From Blasia pusilla (Eukaryota; Marchantiophyta; Marchantiopsida; Blasiales): a DNA stretch of 64,000 bases. The DNA lies in the NCBI GenBank assembly GCA_050084515.1, contig CM114274.1:11408001-11472000 (forward strand). Direction: 5' to 3'. Position 1 is the stretch's first letter, and every line of letters starts with the position of its first letter. Positions 1-10,690 of this stretch are shown here, one piece after another. Both the position numbers and the translations under genes were made by a program. Under the pieces are notes generated by a model, which was not told the DNA's origin, did no database searches, and saw only the letters and a list, made by a program, of their open reading frames with translations.

Positions 1-105
1 AGGACGCCATTATAGCACTCCCACCTACCTTGGGATCTTCTGACCCATCATTCTTGGGTGCAAAGGTCCTACTCCATACCATCTGCACGCATCATCAACT
101 AAATG

Positions 106-288
106 TCAAAGCTCCTCACTTAAGTCCCATAAAAGCATCTCTCCTTGATAGAATGGCCATGGTACTGCTACCAAGATATTCCTCTCCATAGGGATGTCCA
201 TCACATCGGTCTCCTTTGAATGCACATGCTCTTCAATTAAATTGGCATATGACGTGATGACGATACTGAATGCTACTAGAGTCACCAT
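106..288 (-). pseudogene. linker preceding the methyltransferase, relic A
   Basis: The 60-residue translation follows the start of the copy D methyltransferase frame (45649 onward): M-TL-AFS, LIE-HVH, the ISMER/IPMER block and a closing TEEL/SEEL. The homology continues to base 1 outside this open stretch. No function is known for this linker. Its survival shows that relic A had the same domain order as copies D and E. Confidence 0.75.
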
Positions 289-552
289 CTCTCTTGGCTA
301 TTACTTGATCACTCCATTCGTGAATCAAATGGATAACGGGCCAAGTCGCCCATTTTTGGACTGTCATCTTGGTCTATAGGATGCTCATTCCTCCCACTAA
401 TCTAGGAAAAATCCCATCGGGTTCAACACTGCTCCGCCAACTTAGACATCATAAGACATAGCATTAGTCATTACTACTTTGGCTTGCACCATACACTCAT
501 ATGAAAAATATTTCAGTTGAATCCTCACCAAAATCTCATGTTCAATAATATA

Positions 553-798
553 CTATGTTGAACTTGCTCTACCTAAGGACATTTGTATACCAAATGGGAA
601 ATGCTCCATATCGGCCTTCTTCAAGCCCAATCCCGTAAATGCCGCATTCCCTAACATTAGGGGTTGCACTCCTAAATCCAACAAGATTTGTTGCAAATAA
701 AACATTCGGCCTCTTGGACTCACCAAATGGAAGACCTCTTCCCAATTATCCACTAAAATAACACATGCTATTGTGGATTTAGCAGGCAAGTATGCCAT
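553..798 (-). pseudogene. aspartic protease fragment of relic A, active site lost
   Basis: An 81-residue stretch matches the protease of copy D (45122-45424). It shares VF-LVSP-GR, the LLD-G-QPLMLG active-site region and the following F-GLGL-KADME/V block. The family's DSG catalytic triplet, seen in copies D and E, reads DLG here, a single-base change (TCG to TTG) that would inactivate the enzyme. Confidence 0.8.
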
Positions 799-1394
799 AC
801 TACCTATCGCAACCTACCATGTACATGGTCTTAGGGCTCACCAAGATCACCAACTCACTTCAGTGCCCTCTTTTGCCCTTGATCCATATGTAATTGAGGA
901 TATAAGCTAAATCATCTAACACGTGTATGACCATACTGCTAAAACTGGTCACATTGGTACACTTCTATTGGGGGCCTATTTACTCCTCCAAGTTAAGGCA
1001 CACGTCCACTACCCTAATAGGTGCAATCTTGGTGTCGATGGGCTCCACCATATGCTCAAAAAATAACTCATTGCGATTGCTCCTAACCCGTATATGATGG
1101 CATGGGTAGTTATGGCACATGCTCACAATAAACTCCTTGAGCTCGCGGTACGATATCCCTCTCTTGTAATACGCATTGTTGCACTAGTGGTGGAGGCAAT
1201 CGTTATTGCTCTCGCGCATGACTTATGGCGGCTACATTGTCCTCGACCATGTTGTGCTCAATATGCTCTTCCATCCCAAAAACATCTTTCAACTTAGGTG
1301 AGGTATGCATTAGAAGTATCACATCTCTAATCTATTTTTGCAAGTCTCGTTGTAGCATACCATACCATGTGTGGAAAACTTGGGTCTCTATCAC

Positions 1395-1643
1395 TCAAGG
1401 AGTGACACCAATCAAATAGCCTAGGCGAGTGAATGCCTCTTGCAAACTCTTCCCTCTGAACTTATGGAAGTTGTGGATGCTCCGCAACCTCTCAGCCCGT
1501 ACCCCTTGGTAGACCCTTAGTAACTCTATAAATAACTCAACCATGAGGTTGAACCTAGGATGAACCCAACTAGACCATACAACAGCCCAAGTCCGTATCA
1601 CTCCTCCTTGACTTTCACTAGTGGTAGAAGAAGTAGCCCCCAT
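1395..1643 (-). pseudogene. gag fragment of relic A
   Basis: An 82-residue open stretch matches the central gag domain of copy D (43536-44048) through a shared core (PRFN, VEFF/VELF, YQGV, KLRSIHDFQ-like, ESLREAYTRL-like). In copy D that block resembles the Retrotrans_gag capsid domain. It is bounded by stops and is not a functional gag. The zinc-knuckle part expected downstream, at lower coordinates, is too decayed to read. Confidence 0.8.
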
Positions 1644-1839
1644 AGCTTCTCCTATTCATCAGGAAATGGCTTAGTCTATGTGAGTTAGAGAAGAGTTTTT
1701 AGGCCTCAATCTCCTTCCCTTTGTGGAATAGAAAGGAATCTATTTGTTCATACTACATCCATGAAGATTCTTCAAACCATAGAATGATTTCTCAAGAAGA
1801 GAAACAAAAGTAATTTTTTGAGTTCTTCTTTTTTCAATC

Positions 1840-3400
1840 ACTCAAAAATTTTCATTTAGATCTCCTCATCAAGGGTTCCATACAAAAAGTGGTCTCCACA
1901 TCCAATTGGTGCATCTCATAATTATATTGAGTTACGAAAAAAAATTTGGCCTCTAATGGAGGTATTTTGAGATTGAGTGAAAATATCTAGGTATAGTCTG
2001 CGCAATAAGTTTGTAAATATCCCTTAGCCACCAATCTCAGTTTGTAACTTGAAATACTCTTCATGGTTTCGGAATCCTTTTTCTTTGAATATCCACATAC
2101 AATTCATTGGCTTCCTCCATAAAAAAATGTAAATATTGATCAACCTTTTATTCTTGTCCATTGACTATCACTCTTTGAACTTGAAGTTTACTCAACCATA
2201 AAGTTTGGCTCCTTAATATCCAAAGATCCTAAGGCTTTAGTAAAGAATAAATGACAATCTTGGGCTAGTCTTTGTACCTTTACACTTTTTATTCTTGATT
2301 ATAAGTCATGATGATGATAATTTAATTGAGAGGAAGTTGGTGAATTACTTGTGAATAGTTTGGTTGGAAGAGAGTTTTCTTCCAAATGAGGTTGATCAAG
2401 GTTTCAATAGAAAATTAAAGACCAAAGATTTTAAATGGAATTTTTGAAAAAAATTACAAGATATTTGGGTTTGTGATTACCATAGTGTAGCCACACAAGC
2501 CAAAAATATTTGTCAAGTCGATGATGGGGTGCCCATTGGAAAATTCTGGACTCAACATTGGAGAAGTTTGAGAAAACATTAGTAACTATTCAATTTTATT
2601 TAAAGCCTTGAAAATGATCCTTCAATGCATCTTGAGATAAAATCCCACTTAATTGGGGTCATATTGAAGGAGAGTGATGTGGAGCTCTTAATGGCCGGAG
2701 TAGTATGATTCATTTTTTAATATTGAACCACAATATTTAGATTTCATGATTGTAAGAAAAAATTAGAATGATCCCTACTCCAAATTTCTTTGTGTTGTGC
2801 ACTTTTGCTCTTTTCTTCACCTTAGCTAGTAAGATCTTCTTAACCTCAACATCTATAGAAATACTTATTTTCCCATCCAACTTGGCTGAATTTTTACCTT
2901 TAGCCTTGTCCAAAATCATGCACTCTCTTGAATGTACATTAGGCTTCATAAGATAAAAGAAGAATCTTCCTTTAAATTATGAATATGTGGAAGACATCCA
3001 AATTTCTCAAGAAAATAAACCATAGTTCATAAGGAGTCTTACTTTCATCAATGGCCTTTATGAGTGGAGATAATTGGCTCTATGAATGTTCTATTCTTGC
3101 ATTCTATGAAGAAATTCTTGTATCAATGTATGGTGATTTAGAAGTTGTAAATGCCATAACTTACGCATTATTAAAGTCTCTCAATTTTTACTCTCGTCCA
3201 TTATCACACCTTAAAAAAATTAATTTTCTTCCCTTTTGGTTCTCCATGATAATCCTCACCTATGGAAAGAACTCCATGTCTCATGTTTATACTTCATGAC
3301 GTATAATTTTGTAAACATTGAATAATTATCAATGAAGGTAATAACTTTCAGTGAGCTAGATTATGCCCTAGTTTTCACTACTATCTCCTTATAATGGCTT
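1840..3400 (-). mobile_element. Ty1/copia retrotransposon relic (integrase then reverse transcriptase)
   Basis: Several broken minus-strand frames show copia pol signatures in copia order. Near 3370-3050 integrase pieces are readable: an IDNYS-like start, a RCDNGRE-like DNGGEY block, then CKNRTFIE matching ERKNRT. About 2950-3045 reads ESKTPYELWF. Reverse transcriptase follows with RLVAKGY at 2001-2040 and MHQLDVETTFC at 1861-1920, matching the family's HQMDVKTAFLNG. Stops and frameshifts occur throughout and no LTRs were found. The two open frames at 2737-2949 and 3051-3299 are fragments or antisense of this relic, not genes. Confidence 0.75.
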
Positions 3401-3694
3401 ACTACTCAATAAACTCCATGGAGCGAGTGTGCAAAAGTATCCATCTTCAAGACACATCATAATATATAAGGTTAAGTTGTTGGAAGAAATTGAAAAATTA
3501 CTCATTTAAATCACACAAGATGTACGTGGTTCACTTCCAATGCGGAAACTACATCCATAATCAAACTCTCAAGTTACTTTACTGGAATCTGCAGATATTG
3601 TACATCGTGAGCTCTCCAAGACTCACTTTCAAGCCTAAAGCGGAGGGCACGGAATGACATTGGAACCCTAACATGGCTTCAGTTAAATAGCCAT

Positions 3695-3938
3695 GAAATA
3701 ATTATTTGTATCGTACCATGGGAGCAGCCCCCGCCCCCGACATTGCCACCAGGGCGGTCATAGATGAGGACCAAGCTCTCCTTTGAGGGGGCCTTCATGT
3801 AGTGACGCTTGTAATTGAAATAATTATTTGTATCGTACCACGGGGGCAGCACCCGCCCCCGACATTGCCACTAGGGCGGTCATAGATGAGGACCAAGCTC
3901 TCCTTTGAGGGGGCCTTCATGTAGTGACTCTTGTAATT
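3695..3938. repeat. Tandem duplication, two 122-bp units
   Basis: Unit 1 is 3695-3816 and unit 2 is 3817-3938, with about five substitutions between them. The unit has a GC-rich core (cccgcccccgacattgcc in both) inside AT-rich flanks. It lies upstream, in the minus sense, of the copia relic and could be part of that element's untranslated leader. No coding function is evident; a 67-residue minus-strand frame spanning it is probably incidental. Confidence 0.95.
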
Positions 3939-3939
3939 G

Positions 3940-6500
3940 ATATAATTATAAACACATAGATAACACAAGTGACCTATATGATCTTGTTTCACTTTCATGT
4001 GAGAACTTGATTCTTGAGTGTTTGATCTTCATGCATGAAGTGTATAATATAAATTCTTCATTTTATATCTTTCAAAATTCTTTGACACTATAAAAGGGTA
4101 TTGTTGATGTAGAACAACCATGTATTTATTCTATCAAATGGATTCTCCAATTATATAACTATGTTTGTGAATGATAGGGGCATATTTGGAGATAAATTCC
4201 CATAAGGATTGATAAGAATTTCTCCATTTGCTATATCCAATTAGTAAATATAGTCTTGGTGAGTCCAAACACATAGAAATAATGATGCATAGTCAAAATT
4301 CATTTTGGCTGTACCTTAGCCATAAATTGTAAACTTTATATCATCATATGTAAATGCTTGCTTGTTAAAGGGGGCGGGGGAATCCTCGGCATATAATAGT
4401 ATTTATCAAAAGCCATGTGTTGAGTAGTAATAGAAGTTGCATGCGAAGAATTAATTTCTCCATCTTACTCTCCATCCACATGCTATAAAGACTCGGTGTT
4501 CAACAAAGTTTCCTCCTTGATTATTGCTTTGAAGTTTCTCCTCGGTTTCTTTTTTATCTCTTCTTTAATGTGATGATCCATTAAATTACCATAGAAATAT
4601 CTCATCTTTTTCTTATGATCTTTTTAATTAGTTTAAAGAAAACCTTCTTCTTCACAAAAACCTCTGATTTATTCAAGTTTCTTCAGGAAATTAAAGTTGT
4701 GGTAGAGTCTTGTCTTTCCGTATTATTTGCATAATCCCTTATTGTAAGAGACTTATTGTGCATTGATAGTAAGTTTTCCAAGGCAAGTTCTCTTTTTCCT
4801 CTTTAAAAACTTATTCAAAGGCAAGTCCTTATTTTCCTCCAAAAGAATTAATGAAATAGTGATAGCTCTCCTCGATACTCCTCATCATATCAAGTAATGA
4901 GTATAAATATGATGTGTATCTGTTCCTAAAAAGTTACTCCAATATGGATGAAATTTTATGAACACTATTGAGTTGCTCGTGCTAGCAATGCACGGGACTA
5001 TACATGAACTTTTTTTTAAATAATTATGGTTTTTCCTCCTCCTCTCTCCTAGCCTGTTCTTTCCTCTTAGCTTTACTTCCTCTTTTATACGTGTTACATG
5101 GACATGGAGAAGAGAGACCTCAAATCATGACACGTGTCTCTAAACCCATCCTATGTTCATAGTATAGAGGCTTTGCCACACTTGTTCATCCATTTTCAAT
5201 TTTTTCCATGAGTGTATTCAGGAAAGGACATTAGGACTTAAAAAAGATCTTTAAGATACTAAGTCTTTTCAAGTTCAAGCTTGGAAAGTATCCTTAGAAG
5301 ACCTCACATGAAAAACTTGATAGTTTTCTAAGGAATTTGATAGTCATTCTTAAAATTTCCGCATTCCTCTCAATCATCTCCAATAACTTCCATGCCATGT
5401 GGTGAGTTATAGAGGGGAAGACTATTTTCACAATTTTTTTAGACCTCGTTAACAAAGTTATTGTCCTACACACATGGAAATACGCAACATGGAATTTCCT
5501 ATACCTATAGGATTTGTTATAGTATCTACTGAAGGAAGATATGTCAAAACTCACGAAACTCTTTTTTTTTTCCCAATGGCATTGACAAGTGAATGGCAAT
5601 TAGAATAGTTTTAATCCCACATTCAAGTTATCATGGACAATTTCATAGCCCACCGAACCTCCGATTAGTGCATATGGTGTGATGTGTACCGTTTAGGTAT
5701 GCACTTCGACGTGAACAGCCTAGGCTAGTCATTCCAAAGGTCTACACGATGGCAGTTTAGGGTATTATCAAGCGAGTTTAGCTCATAGCTAACTAAATTA
5801 GCCTGATGATTGTGAGCTCCATTGAAGCAGATTTTCAACGATCCCCATAAACAAGATATGCTTCAAGCAGAAAGTAATATATATATGTGAATAATAATAT
5901 TCTCACACACGCCACCGCCAAGCACTTGCGATGCGTAAGATCTACCGACAAGAAAAGAGATCTAATCTAGGAAGTAGTTGTTTGTATATACTTATATCTC
6001 CGAGGTCTCCAGCAATGTCGCTGCTACAAGAGTCGAGTGGATTCATCCGACTGGATCTCTTCCGGATCCATGGGAGAAAGCTGGATCAGAACGTAGTCGG
6101 TTTCGATCACGACGATATTATTTCCGGGATGAATCCCGAAACTCTGCATGCAGGAAAGCCGGGCTGAGGCGCCAGTGGCCCCCGATTTAAAAGCCGCCGG
6201 ATGGATCCACCGATGTTTACTGAAGAAAAGTCTATAGTGAGGGCTACCATCCGTCCGATGACAACCGGATAATTATTTGACTACCGCCAACTGCTACATA
6301 ACTCGAAGTCTACTAAACGATGAACCACTTGAAGATTTCTGGGGTTCCCGGCTCTGGAGAGCGCGCAATGTGATCATGTCCAGACAGCCCTTCTTCCCTC
6401 TCTAATTTTACCTCTAGAAAAAACGAGGACGTCCACGAACGTAAGCGGACGTGTTGATACGATCGATCCAATTATATACGTGCATCCATCCTTCAACTCG
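3940..6500. other. No gene seen; AT-rich intergenic sequence, then the 3' flank of the STIG1-like gene
   Basis: Both strands contain only short frames without recognisable motifs. About 4090-5000 may hold further decayed copia sequence on the minus strand, but I could not read a domain. From about 5700 the composition becomes more balanced, as expected for the flank of the gene ending at 6603. Confidence 0.5.
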
Positions 6501-6602
6501 CCAGATCCAGGATGACAGTCTTATCGATCAGAGCCTGCCCTTCCTTTCAGAACCCAGGTCATGTGCGTGGGCAGACCGGGTTGCAGGAAGTGGGCAGTCT
6601 TT

Positions 6603-7028
6603 CTAGTTGTCGTGGCCTTCATACCCGCACAAACCATAACTGCAATGGTACTTTGCCGGGCACGCGTAACCACATTTTCCACAATTATGGTTATCAAGGT
6701 TGGTGTCGACGCACTTCCCATGGCAGCAAATGAATCCGTAAGCGCACTTGTGGAAACACTCCCCACAGCTCTCGGAATCATTCAGGAGGTCCCGGCACAT
6801 TTTCTTGCCGCAGCACGTCGTTCCTCCATACGGGTTTTTCTTCTTGTCTTTGCAAATGCCCTCATCGTACCCGCACGAAACCCACGGCGCTCGACCTCGC
6901 AGCTGCGCATTGAGGAGAGATGATGAGACAGCACGAGAACTGTCAGCGGCCCCATCCACAGGTACCTGGAGGATGCACCACGCCACCGCAAGGCCCAGCA
7001 TCGCCACAGACACCTCACGGCTCCCCAT
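6603..7028 (-). CDS. STIG1: STIG1-like secreted cysteine-rich protein
   Basis: This intact single-exon frame of 141 residues belongs to the plant STIG1 family of small secreted peptides, which act outside the cell; some angiosperm members work in stigma exudate and pollen-tube signalling. Residues 1 to about 27 form a signal peptide with a hydrophobic core (VAMLGLAVAWCILQV). The mature part has 16 cysteines in the family order: CG-GIC, TCC-MC, SCGEC-KC, ICC-GKCVD, NCGKCGYAC, then HC and LC. I chose the start at 7028 because it directly precedes the signal peptide and has A at -3 and G at +4. An in-frame ATG at 7052 is also possible; the open frame to 7184 would bury the signal peptide. No frameshift or stop interrupts it. 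The native role in this plant is not inferable. Confidence 0.92.
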   Translation of the reverse strand: MGSREVSVAMLGLAVAWCILQVPVDGAADSSRAVSSSLLNAQLRGRAPWVSCGYDEGICKDKKKNPYGGTTCCGKKMCRDLLNDSESCGECFHKCAYGFICCHGKCVDTNLDNHNCGKCGYACPAKYHCSYGLCGYEGHDN

Positions 7029-7217
7029 TTTGGAAACGGCAGACAACCGCACCATACTGCAATTCACCGATTGCGAAGGTAGAACCGGGCGCCGATCGAG
7101 CGAGGAGCTCGACCGATGGCAAGAGGGCCTGCAATGACTACTCAATGCGGCGGCGGGCAAGTAGTCACCAGAAGCTCCAGACACAACTGACCTGATGAAT
7201 ACCGGATCACCCTGAAG

Positions 7218-7225
7218 CTTATATG
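7218..7225 (-). promoter_or_regulatory. Putative TATA box of the STIG1-like gene
   Basis: CATATAAG on the minus strand lies about 190 bases upstream of the preferred ATG. Transcription would start near 7190, leaving a 5' UTR of about 160 bases. Position and sequence fit a core promoter, but this is inference. Confidence 0.5.
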
Positions 7226-7229
7226 ATGA

Positions 7230-9090
7230 AGCAGTGGCTGTGGCCGTGGATAGTGGATACTCCTTCCCGAAGCCTTCGTGCTGGTCTTTGCGATCATGTC
7301 GTGGACGGGGGCGATTCTTCTCCAGTCACCGACACGTCGCCTCTTCTACACACGTGATGGAGACAAACCATCCCATGCAGAAGTCCAGGTCCGACCGTCC
7401 AATGACTGGCTTCCGTTCGTCGAACGACTTCTGAAATAGCAGGACCGCGTTCTCGCCTTTGTTCCTGTTGGAGATCTTTCCTTCCCTCCTCGTAGAAGAA
7501 CAAACAACAATCCCACACATAACGTTATTACGAATATTCTCTTGCTACGAGTCCTATGATTCCGCTTCCGGCTGTTCTATATTGGAGTTAAATAGGTGGC
7601 GAGAGGTTGTTTTAAGAGATGGGTGGAACTTTTTGGGTCCGAAACTAGTGGAATTCTATCCACCGTAGAATAAGTGGCCAAAACATGTTCTTAGAATTAA
7701 TTTTACCTTTAGGCAATAATAAATCATAATTTTTCAAAACTGTTTTCCAAAACATCTTCGTAGAATCTACCTTTAGCAAAGAATCCAGAATTCTATTTGT
7801 GCATTTGTGCAAATACAGAATCTAATGAGTTCGATGTAGATATAACATGGGGGAAGGACATGAAGACTAGAGGAATTGGGGCATAAGGCTAAAAGGGCAA
7901 AGAGAAAAGTCCCCAAGGACGAACTTTATCAACCCCTTGTTATGGAGGATCGTCACATTTTCTTTAAGAAAAATTCTTCTAAGATGGAGGGATAGACGGG
8001 CTTACTTGAAACATATTGACTAGGCAAGGACCCAGTAAAGATGAGAAATCCTAGGAAAGATTAAACGGGTCGTCCTTGCGGATGACCGAATACTCCCACA
8101 AAGGATAGCATTTTAAGCTTTAGTTCGGGTCCTCCCATTGTCATAAGAATCATAAGTACATAGTGTCCATCCCATCATCATAGTATTAGTTTGGTTTAAA
8201 TTTTCAACAAAGGAGGCACTACTACCTTTGTCACTAATTTGGGAGTCTTGAGAGTCACACTTGAGCTATAAGATTGCAAGGACGCGACTCGCAAAGAACT
8301 CACACAATAGAAAATTGGACTCACACTTTGCAACTTAAGCACGTCTTTGAAGTTTCAATTTATCTCACATGCTAGATAGTTGCAAAGACTTGCCAAAAAA
8401 CTGCAAGACAATTGCGAGGAACTTGTAGTTAGCTCCTAAAGACCATTTGGCATGTGAGATTTTTGAGTCTCAATACATGCAAGTTGCACTTTATCACGTA
8501 TCCCAACATGGGTTTGATATGCTGTGAATGAGCTTCTTTCAAGGTATACCCGAGCCTAGGCACCTCTATGGGTGATCTATAAACATAAGTAACCGCCTTG
8601 TAGCAAGTTGTAGCACGTCATCACTAACTTGGATTACAAAAGGTACCAACTTCTTAGCATTATCAACTACAAACATGATCCTCACACAAGACCAACTACT
8701 ATCCAACTGCCAACTAACCGTCAAACCCTATGGGCCTAAGTAGCTCCATGGAGAGGATGAGAGGGTCAACCTCTTCAAGGTTTCCACTTCTCAAAAGGAA
8801 AAGATGATTACGCTCTTAAGTCACATCCTAAAAGCAAATCATATATGACCTCTCAAATGGAGAAGTACTAGATCTCTCTAAAGCCTTGATACTATCTCGT
8901 CCTATGTATCATCTATCATGAAATTTTTTGTGCGAATAGACATCGCTACCAACATAGACTGATTATCTTACACACAAGCCTAAGATCCATCTAATTATGA
9001 ATCGTCACAACTAGATAATTCCAATTTCCCCCCTTGAATACCCATCCCGAGATACCCATCCTAGAGTAACATAACATCTTGGTTATAATT
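7230..9090. other. No gene seen; upstream flank of the STIG1-like gene and AT-rich sequence
   Basis: Short frames occur at 7234-7668, but none has a recognisable domain. The stretch 8220-8450 repeats words such as gacttgc and cttgcaag, and similar wording recurs near 52980-53190. This may be a degraded dispersed repeat, but I could not align the two over any length. Confidence 0.45.
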
Positions 9091-9099
9091 TATCAATCA

Positions 9100-9456
9100 T
9101 ACTTACGTACATTTGGATTGAAGCCAATGTCCCTAAGGAAGCAAGTTATGAGGCGGCATCAAACACAACATATGACATCCTCAAGAATACCCATCATAGA
9201 GTAGCATCATGACTTCTCCTCCAGCAATCCCACTGGACATATATCAAAAGCTCTTTAAGTTAGAAATAATTTCCAAACTTGAATCAATACTACCATCCAC
9301 CTTTGGAAGATAATATGGCACAAAATTACACACATGATCCTCTAAAACAAGGAATCTGAGAGATAAAATCTCTTGCATTCGAGTAGTGCGTCTTGCCGTC
9401 ACATCTAATGGTGTTGGTGCAGTATACTGTAGGTAGACATAATTTCCAAGATGCAA
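9100..9456 (-). pseudogene. Integrase C-terminal domain plus PHD-finger relic (relic B)
   Basis: Residues translated from 9456-9244 match the integrase tail of copy D: GNYVYLQ-TAPT-LDVTA, ILSLRFLVLE, KDHV/EDHV, PYYLPKVDGSID. Nucleotide similarity continues to about 9100 through the PHD finger. The fifth zinc-ligand position, in the H-x-x-C-L-x-P-P signature, is a cysteine codon here (9163-9165), whereas copy D has tryptophan. Other ligands are degraded. This is the best evidence that the ancestral element had a canonical PHD finger. Confidence 0.75.
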
Positions 9457-9489
9457 TCTTGTATTGTAGAAATAAACATAATAGCCAAC

Positions 9490-10690
9490 CTACATTTGTT
9501 TCCATGCACACATTTCTAAGATGAATCTAACTTTGAATCCTTACATATCTATACATGAACAACTTGACAACCTAAATATAAAATGTGACTTAGATGAAAT
9601 TTGCTAGCAACTGTGCATCATAAAAATATCCATTCAATGATACAGTGTGCGGTAGCAATAATAGACAGTCTACAACTGACTCTCAATATGTACAATCACC
9701 TCAATCCTTATCTGCACCCAAACATGCACTCACCTTAGTCGCATTTGGGTCAATCGGCGTTCTAACTTTTTGAGTTCTCAACTCGGCCTCTCATCAAGCT
9801 CAACCTTCCTATTTTTGCCGGTTTACAACACAGGCGAGTCTTTGAAGACTTGGGACAGACTTTCTATTTGGTTCAAAAACCTCAAACAGAATTTGCATGC
9901 GTGGCAGTTCCAACTTTCCAATGGACATTCAATGAATCCCTAATCGCAAGTCACGAAAATGAATCGCACGTTGGAATTCAACTGTGGCTTACGAAATCCA
10001 CTCCCTTGGATCAGGTTTGGGTTTCGAGATCCAACGCCAAACTCTCGTTCCATTGCGTGCCCTTGAGACGCCGCTTGGCGCTCAAAGTGGGGTTCGTGTT
10101 CCAAGAATCCTTGGAGACACTCCCCCTTATTAGTACTTCTTGGGATCACTACCCTCCGCCTAACTTTAGGGAAAGACAATCGGGCCCCTCAAATTTGCCC
10201 TCAACCCAACTGCTCTTACAGTTGTTTTGGTCAATATCTCAGCCTTTGCTTAAGCGTATTCTAACATCTTTGGTGTGTTGTAATCTTCTTAACATGAGCT
10301 TTCCAAGGCCACCTTACTTGTTTCAAACGCATCTCAGAACTAAACGTCATGGTGTGAAACATAGTCAAAATCCCTAAACACTAGTTGTGTTTCAAAACTG
10401 GTTCTCACTTCCTTGGCAACCAACTTTCCTAGACTCAACTCATCTCAAGTCTTGGTTCACGTTTGGTCCAAGTTTCTTCTTCGAGACCATAAACGTATGA
10501 AATGCACAAACTCCATTTCTTGTTTCGTCTCTAGGACTTTTCCAAGAGATCTCTACAACAGACCTCTCTAAAGCGCGATCATTGTAGCATGAGTCCACTA
10601 GAGTTCTGATATTCCACTTGGCACTTGTTTGTTGTTTGTTTGGCTATGAGGGTTGCGACATTATGTCTCATCTACCATAACACTCCAAAT
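9490..10690. other. Foreign insertion of about 1.2 kb inside relic B
   Basis: In copies C and D the integrase tail joins directly to the region holding the GGGATA/CCATGGGC block, but in relic B these parts are separated by about 1.2 kb with no match elsewhere in the window. The insert contains a 175-residue plus-strand frame at 9850-10377 with no recognised domain and an unremarkable composition, and I do not call it a gene. It could be a solo LTR or another untranslated repeat. I found no clear terminal repeats or target-site duplication. Confidence 0.55.

Larger units (their letters stand above)
1..1660 (-). mobile_element. Relic A: decayed Ty3/gypsy of the methyltransferase-PHD family (gag to pre-methyltransferase linker)
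   Basis: Read on the minus strand this stretch lines up in order with copy D (40934-50500): gag, protease, then the linker that precedes the methyltransferase. The left edge of the window cuts it about 40 bases before methyltransferase motif I, so the methyltransferase would lie outside. The copy has many stops and frameshifts and is much more AT-rich than copies D and E, as expected for an old methylated and deaminated insertion. No LTR was seen at its right edge, where it passes into a copia relic near 1.7-1.8 kb. Confidence 0.85.

Noticed and set aside
6748-7137. 129-residue plus-strand frame over the STIG1-like gene
   Set aside because: It is antisense to a well-supported coding sequence and has no domain.
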